In this document: piece by piece, positions 63,001 to 64,000 of the stretch
Layout: the number at the start of each line of letters is the position of its first letter
How positions within the stretch are numbered: the stretch's first letter is position 1
Source: Flavobacterium panacagri
GTDB lineage: Bacteria; Bacteroidota; Bacteroidia; Flavobacteriales; Flavobacteriaceae
Direction: 5' to 3'
NCBI RefSeq assembly: GCF_030378165.1
Contig: NZ_CP119766.1
Span: forward strand, 5,146,001-5,210,000
DNA: 64,000 bases
Notes under the pieces: generated by a model
Database searches by the model: none
Told to the model about the DNA's origin: nothing
What the model saw: the letters and a program-made list of their open reading frames with translations, nothing else
Made by a program: the position numbers and the translations under genes

Positions 63001-64000
63001 TAGCAAAACCACGAATTCTAGGTGCCTGATTGCCAATAGAACGTGAAATATCTTTGTTTAAAGTAAACTGATTTTCATACGGATCGTATTTGTCCAAACC
63101 GTCTTCAGTTCCAATCCATAAGACACCGGATTTATCAAAATAAAGGGATGCAATTAAATTATCGACAAGCGAAGTATCATCAGACAAAATTGAATAATAC
63201 CATTTGTAATTGCCACTTTGAATGTCTTCCAGCTGATCGCAGACCAATAATCCGCCCAAAGTTCCAACCCAGTATTTTCCGTCGGGAGCTTGTGCAACGG
63301 ATAGAAAATAAGGGCCTAAAGCTCCTCTAACCTGTTTGTTATCAATATATAAATTAACAAATTGGTTTCTGGCTTTATCTAGTTTATACAATCCTTCACG
63401 AGTACCAATAAAAATATCCGACTTGGCATCTTCGTAAATAAAGTTGATGTATGGATTTTTGATGCTTGAATTTGGAACAGAAAGTGTATAGGTGTTAATC
63501 CTTACAATCGCGCCTTTTGTGTCCATTGTAATTTTGGCCACACCCGACTTTTCGTAGCTTCCCACCCAGACATTGCCTTTTTTATCTTCGAAAATTTCTT
63601 TAACGTAATCAAAACCTTTAAGCTTAATTTTATCAAATCGGTTTTCTTTCAGAGAAAATAAATAGGCTCCTTTGGTCTTGGTACCTACCCAGACTCTATT
63701 AAATTTATCTACATGAACTGATCTCACTTCATCATCTGGAAGGCTGTTTGGATCGCCTTTTTTATGAAAAAAAGTAGTAAAAACATGGGTATCCATCTGA
63801 AAAAGCGTCAATCCTTTTCGGGTTCCAATCCATAATTGATTGGCTTTTTCATCCAGTTCCAAAGCTGTGATATCGTCATTGTATAATTTATTTTTTCCAG
63901 GTGTAGAACTCATGTAGTTTTTGAATTGATAACCGTCAAAACGATTTAATCCAGAGAACGTTCCAAACCACATGAAACCTTTTTTGTCCTGTACAATATG
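60086..64000 (-). CDS. Hybrid two-component sensor/AraC regulator (HTCS), N-terminus cut
   Basis: A one-protein signalling system that senses an oligosaccharide in the periplasm and activates a polysaccharide locus. Numbering from the first visible Met (63973): beta-propeller sensor of Reg_prop repeats (about 1-610, repeated LWIGT and VWVGT motifs), Y_Y_Y domain (about 650-730), membrane helix (about 733-755), His kinase with His794 (NISHELRTP), ATP-binding domain (N box LLSNALKFT, G box DDGIGIPV), receiver with Asp1098 and Lys1150, and an AraC helix-turn-helix (about 1200-1295). The frame stays open through the right edge (QDKKGFMWFG), so the real start lies beyond the window. Its natural target is the minus-strand pectin locus. 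Confidence 0.95.
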   Translation of the reverse strand, partial: HIVQDKKGFMWFGTFSGLNRFDGYQFKNYMSSTPGKNKLYNDDITALELDEKANQLWIGTRKGLTLFQMDTHVFTTFFHKKGDPNSLPDDEVRSVHVDKFNRVWVGTKTKGAYLFSLKENRFDKIKLKGFDYVKEIFEDKKGNVWVGSYEKSGVAKITMDTKGAIVRINTYTLSVPNSSIKNPYINFIYEDAKSDIFIGTREGLYKLDKARNQFVNLYIDNKQVRGALGPYFLSVAQAPDGKYWVGTLGGLLVCDQLEDIQSGNYKWYYSILSDDTSLVDNLIASLYFDKSGVLWIGTEDGLDKYDPYENQFTLNKDISRSIGNQAPRIRGFAKTYDEKVIVATYHNGLYISNIKGSTPLHNTGKDIASIYSDDGRIFYCGLWDGNILVYNYMNNSSREIKAGFEKSPVFAFRKIAEDKIIVGSFGEGAVILNTKTLQVETSSKLLPDFQINAIERDAKNNVWFATETGVVKYNITSGKIETYSSLFVKEKGVPHDENVSDVLVDVKGKIWASTRFGLCLFNPKKNEFEPVKNLKELSGKWITDILSDANGNLWLNINNNNIAFVKSNLKDISIYHVNSGNRLDVFSSSGFFYFNNSNIFLGGKNGIISFSPPAMKRNNWSPLPVISEFKIQNEEVFPEMEINGEIPLSKDLNYGKEIELSHKNRNFSLQFSAPSFANEKLNKFQYMLEGFDKHWITANSTSRIVQYTNLYPGNYTFKIRSSNSDGYWSKTVSYKIKILPPFWLTPTSFLMFFAILFGIFYFIRKEIKNRIRLKQELLTEKVNREHDIKLNNEKLRFFTNISHELRTPLTLILGPAKQLLDESSNATDYEKSRYNLIYQNASRLLNLVNQVLDFRKAQSGELKLKVTKTDILAYSKNIFDSFKEMAYNKKIKLNFITEDDEINGWLDNDKYDKILYNLLSNALKFTNKNGNVDLDVRLKDTVEDILVIEVMDDGIGIPVKSQEKIFKRFYQATNSKANNTGSGIGLSLVKSLVAIHKGTISVESTPGKGSTFRVEIPIDRDSYEHKEVFEYALKNDNLSMLIPEKAAKKIIQNTDLKEKILVIEDNNELRKYLVDYLSDYYKVYEAENGMEGLKICRQIKPILCVTDVMMPIMDGLEFCRELKNDEFISHIPVVMLTALSENMDKVKGYDTGADGYLVKPFEPLLLKTVIENMIKSRLELKQKFSGEVESKVSMLTHSPIDEEFMEKVTNLINDNLSEVDLSTDFLCDKLGVSSSKLYRKIKELTDLAPNEFIRTIRLKKSAELLKTKKYNVSEVTNLVGFNDPLYFSRCFKKQFGFPPSKIIN

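Overview
The window looks like part of a Flavobacterium-type (Bacteroidota) chromosome. The DNA is AT-rich. It carries two sigma/FecR/SusC modules, a SusC-SusD pair, a hybrid two-component regulator with an AraC output domain, many secreted glycoside hydrolases, and intergenic repeats of the kind scattered through flavobacterial genomes. I recognised no tRNA, rRNA or CRISPR array. Species identity is inferred from gene content only.

Layout. (1) 1-2366, minus: an ECF sigma factor, a FecR anti-sigma factor and the start of a SusC-type receptor that runs off the left edge. (2) 2481-8761: a membrane protein, a Cthe_2159-like beta-helix lipoprotein, a thioredoxin-fold protein, an AraC regulator, a DODA-type dioxygenase and an overlapping alpha/beta hydrolase. 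(3) 8768-9216: a 128-bp tandem repeat cluster ending in a shared terminator. (4) 9242-18572, minus: a saccharide operon of a TonB-receptor-like barrel, two GH3 beta-glucosidases, a nucleoside-hydrolase-fold protein and an esterase, divergent from a Nudix-fold regulator (18967-19713). (5) 19714-24459: a two-component system divergent from an O/P-type porin, a Tat-exported Dabb protein and a secreted cupin. Four 11-bp direct repeats lie between the two transcription units. (6) 24555-39299: an M28 peptidase and, divergently, sigma - FecR - SusC - SusD - ABC ATPase - GldFG-like permease - M16 protease. (7) 39666-44251: a TPR protein, a DUF763 protein, a small acidic protein, an MdtD-like exporter and 3-methyladenine DNA glycosylase. 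(8) 44302-64000, minus: a pectin-side-chain utilisation locus with GH95, GH51, two GH28, an SSS symporter, a DUF5009 protein, GH2, inositol oxygenase and a hybrid two-component sensor cut by the right edge.

How they work together. Regions 4 and 8 are substrate-specific carbohydrate loci, each with a local regulator. Regions 1 and 6 use trans-envelope signalling: the receptor's STN domain senses cargo and signals to FecR, which frees the sigma factor. Region 6 is the most interesting system. It couples a TonB receptor and SusD lipoprotein to a periplasmic M16 protease and an ABC transporter. That layout parallels the protease-associated import systems of Proteobacteria (FusA/FusC in Pectobacterium, YddB/PqqL in E. 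coli), but with a SusCD receptor and a GldA/GldFG-type transporter.

Non-coding structure is unusually rich. There are paired copies of a MITE-like element, several inverted-repeat-bounded intergenic elements, a 28-bp repeat lying 4-10 bp beyond the stop codons of three genes, two heptamer arrays overlapping stop codons, and hairpins at matching positions upstream of both susC genes.
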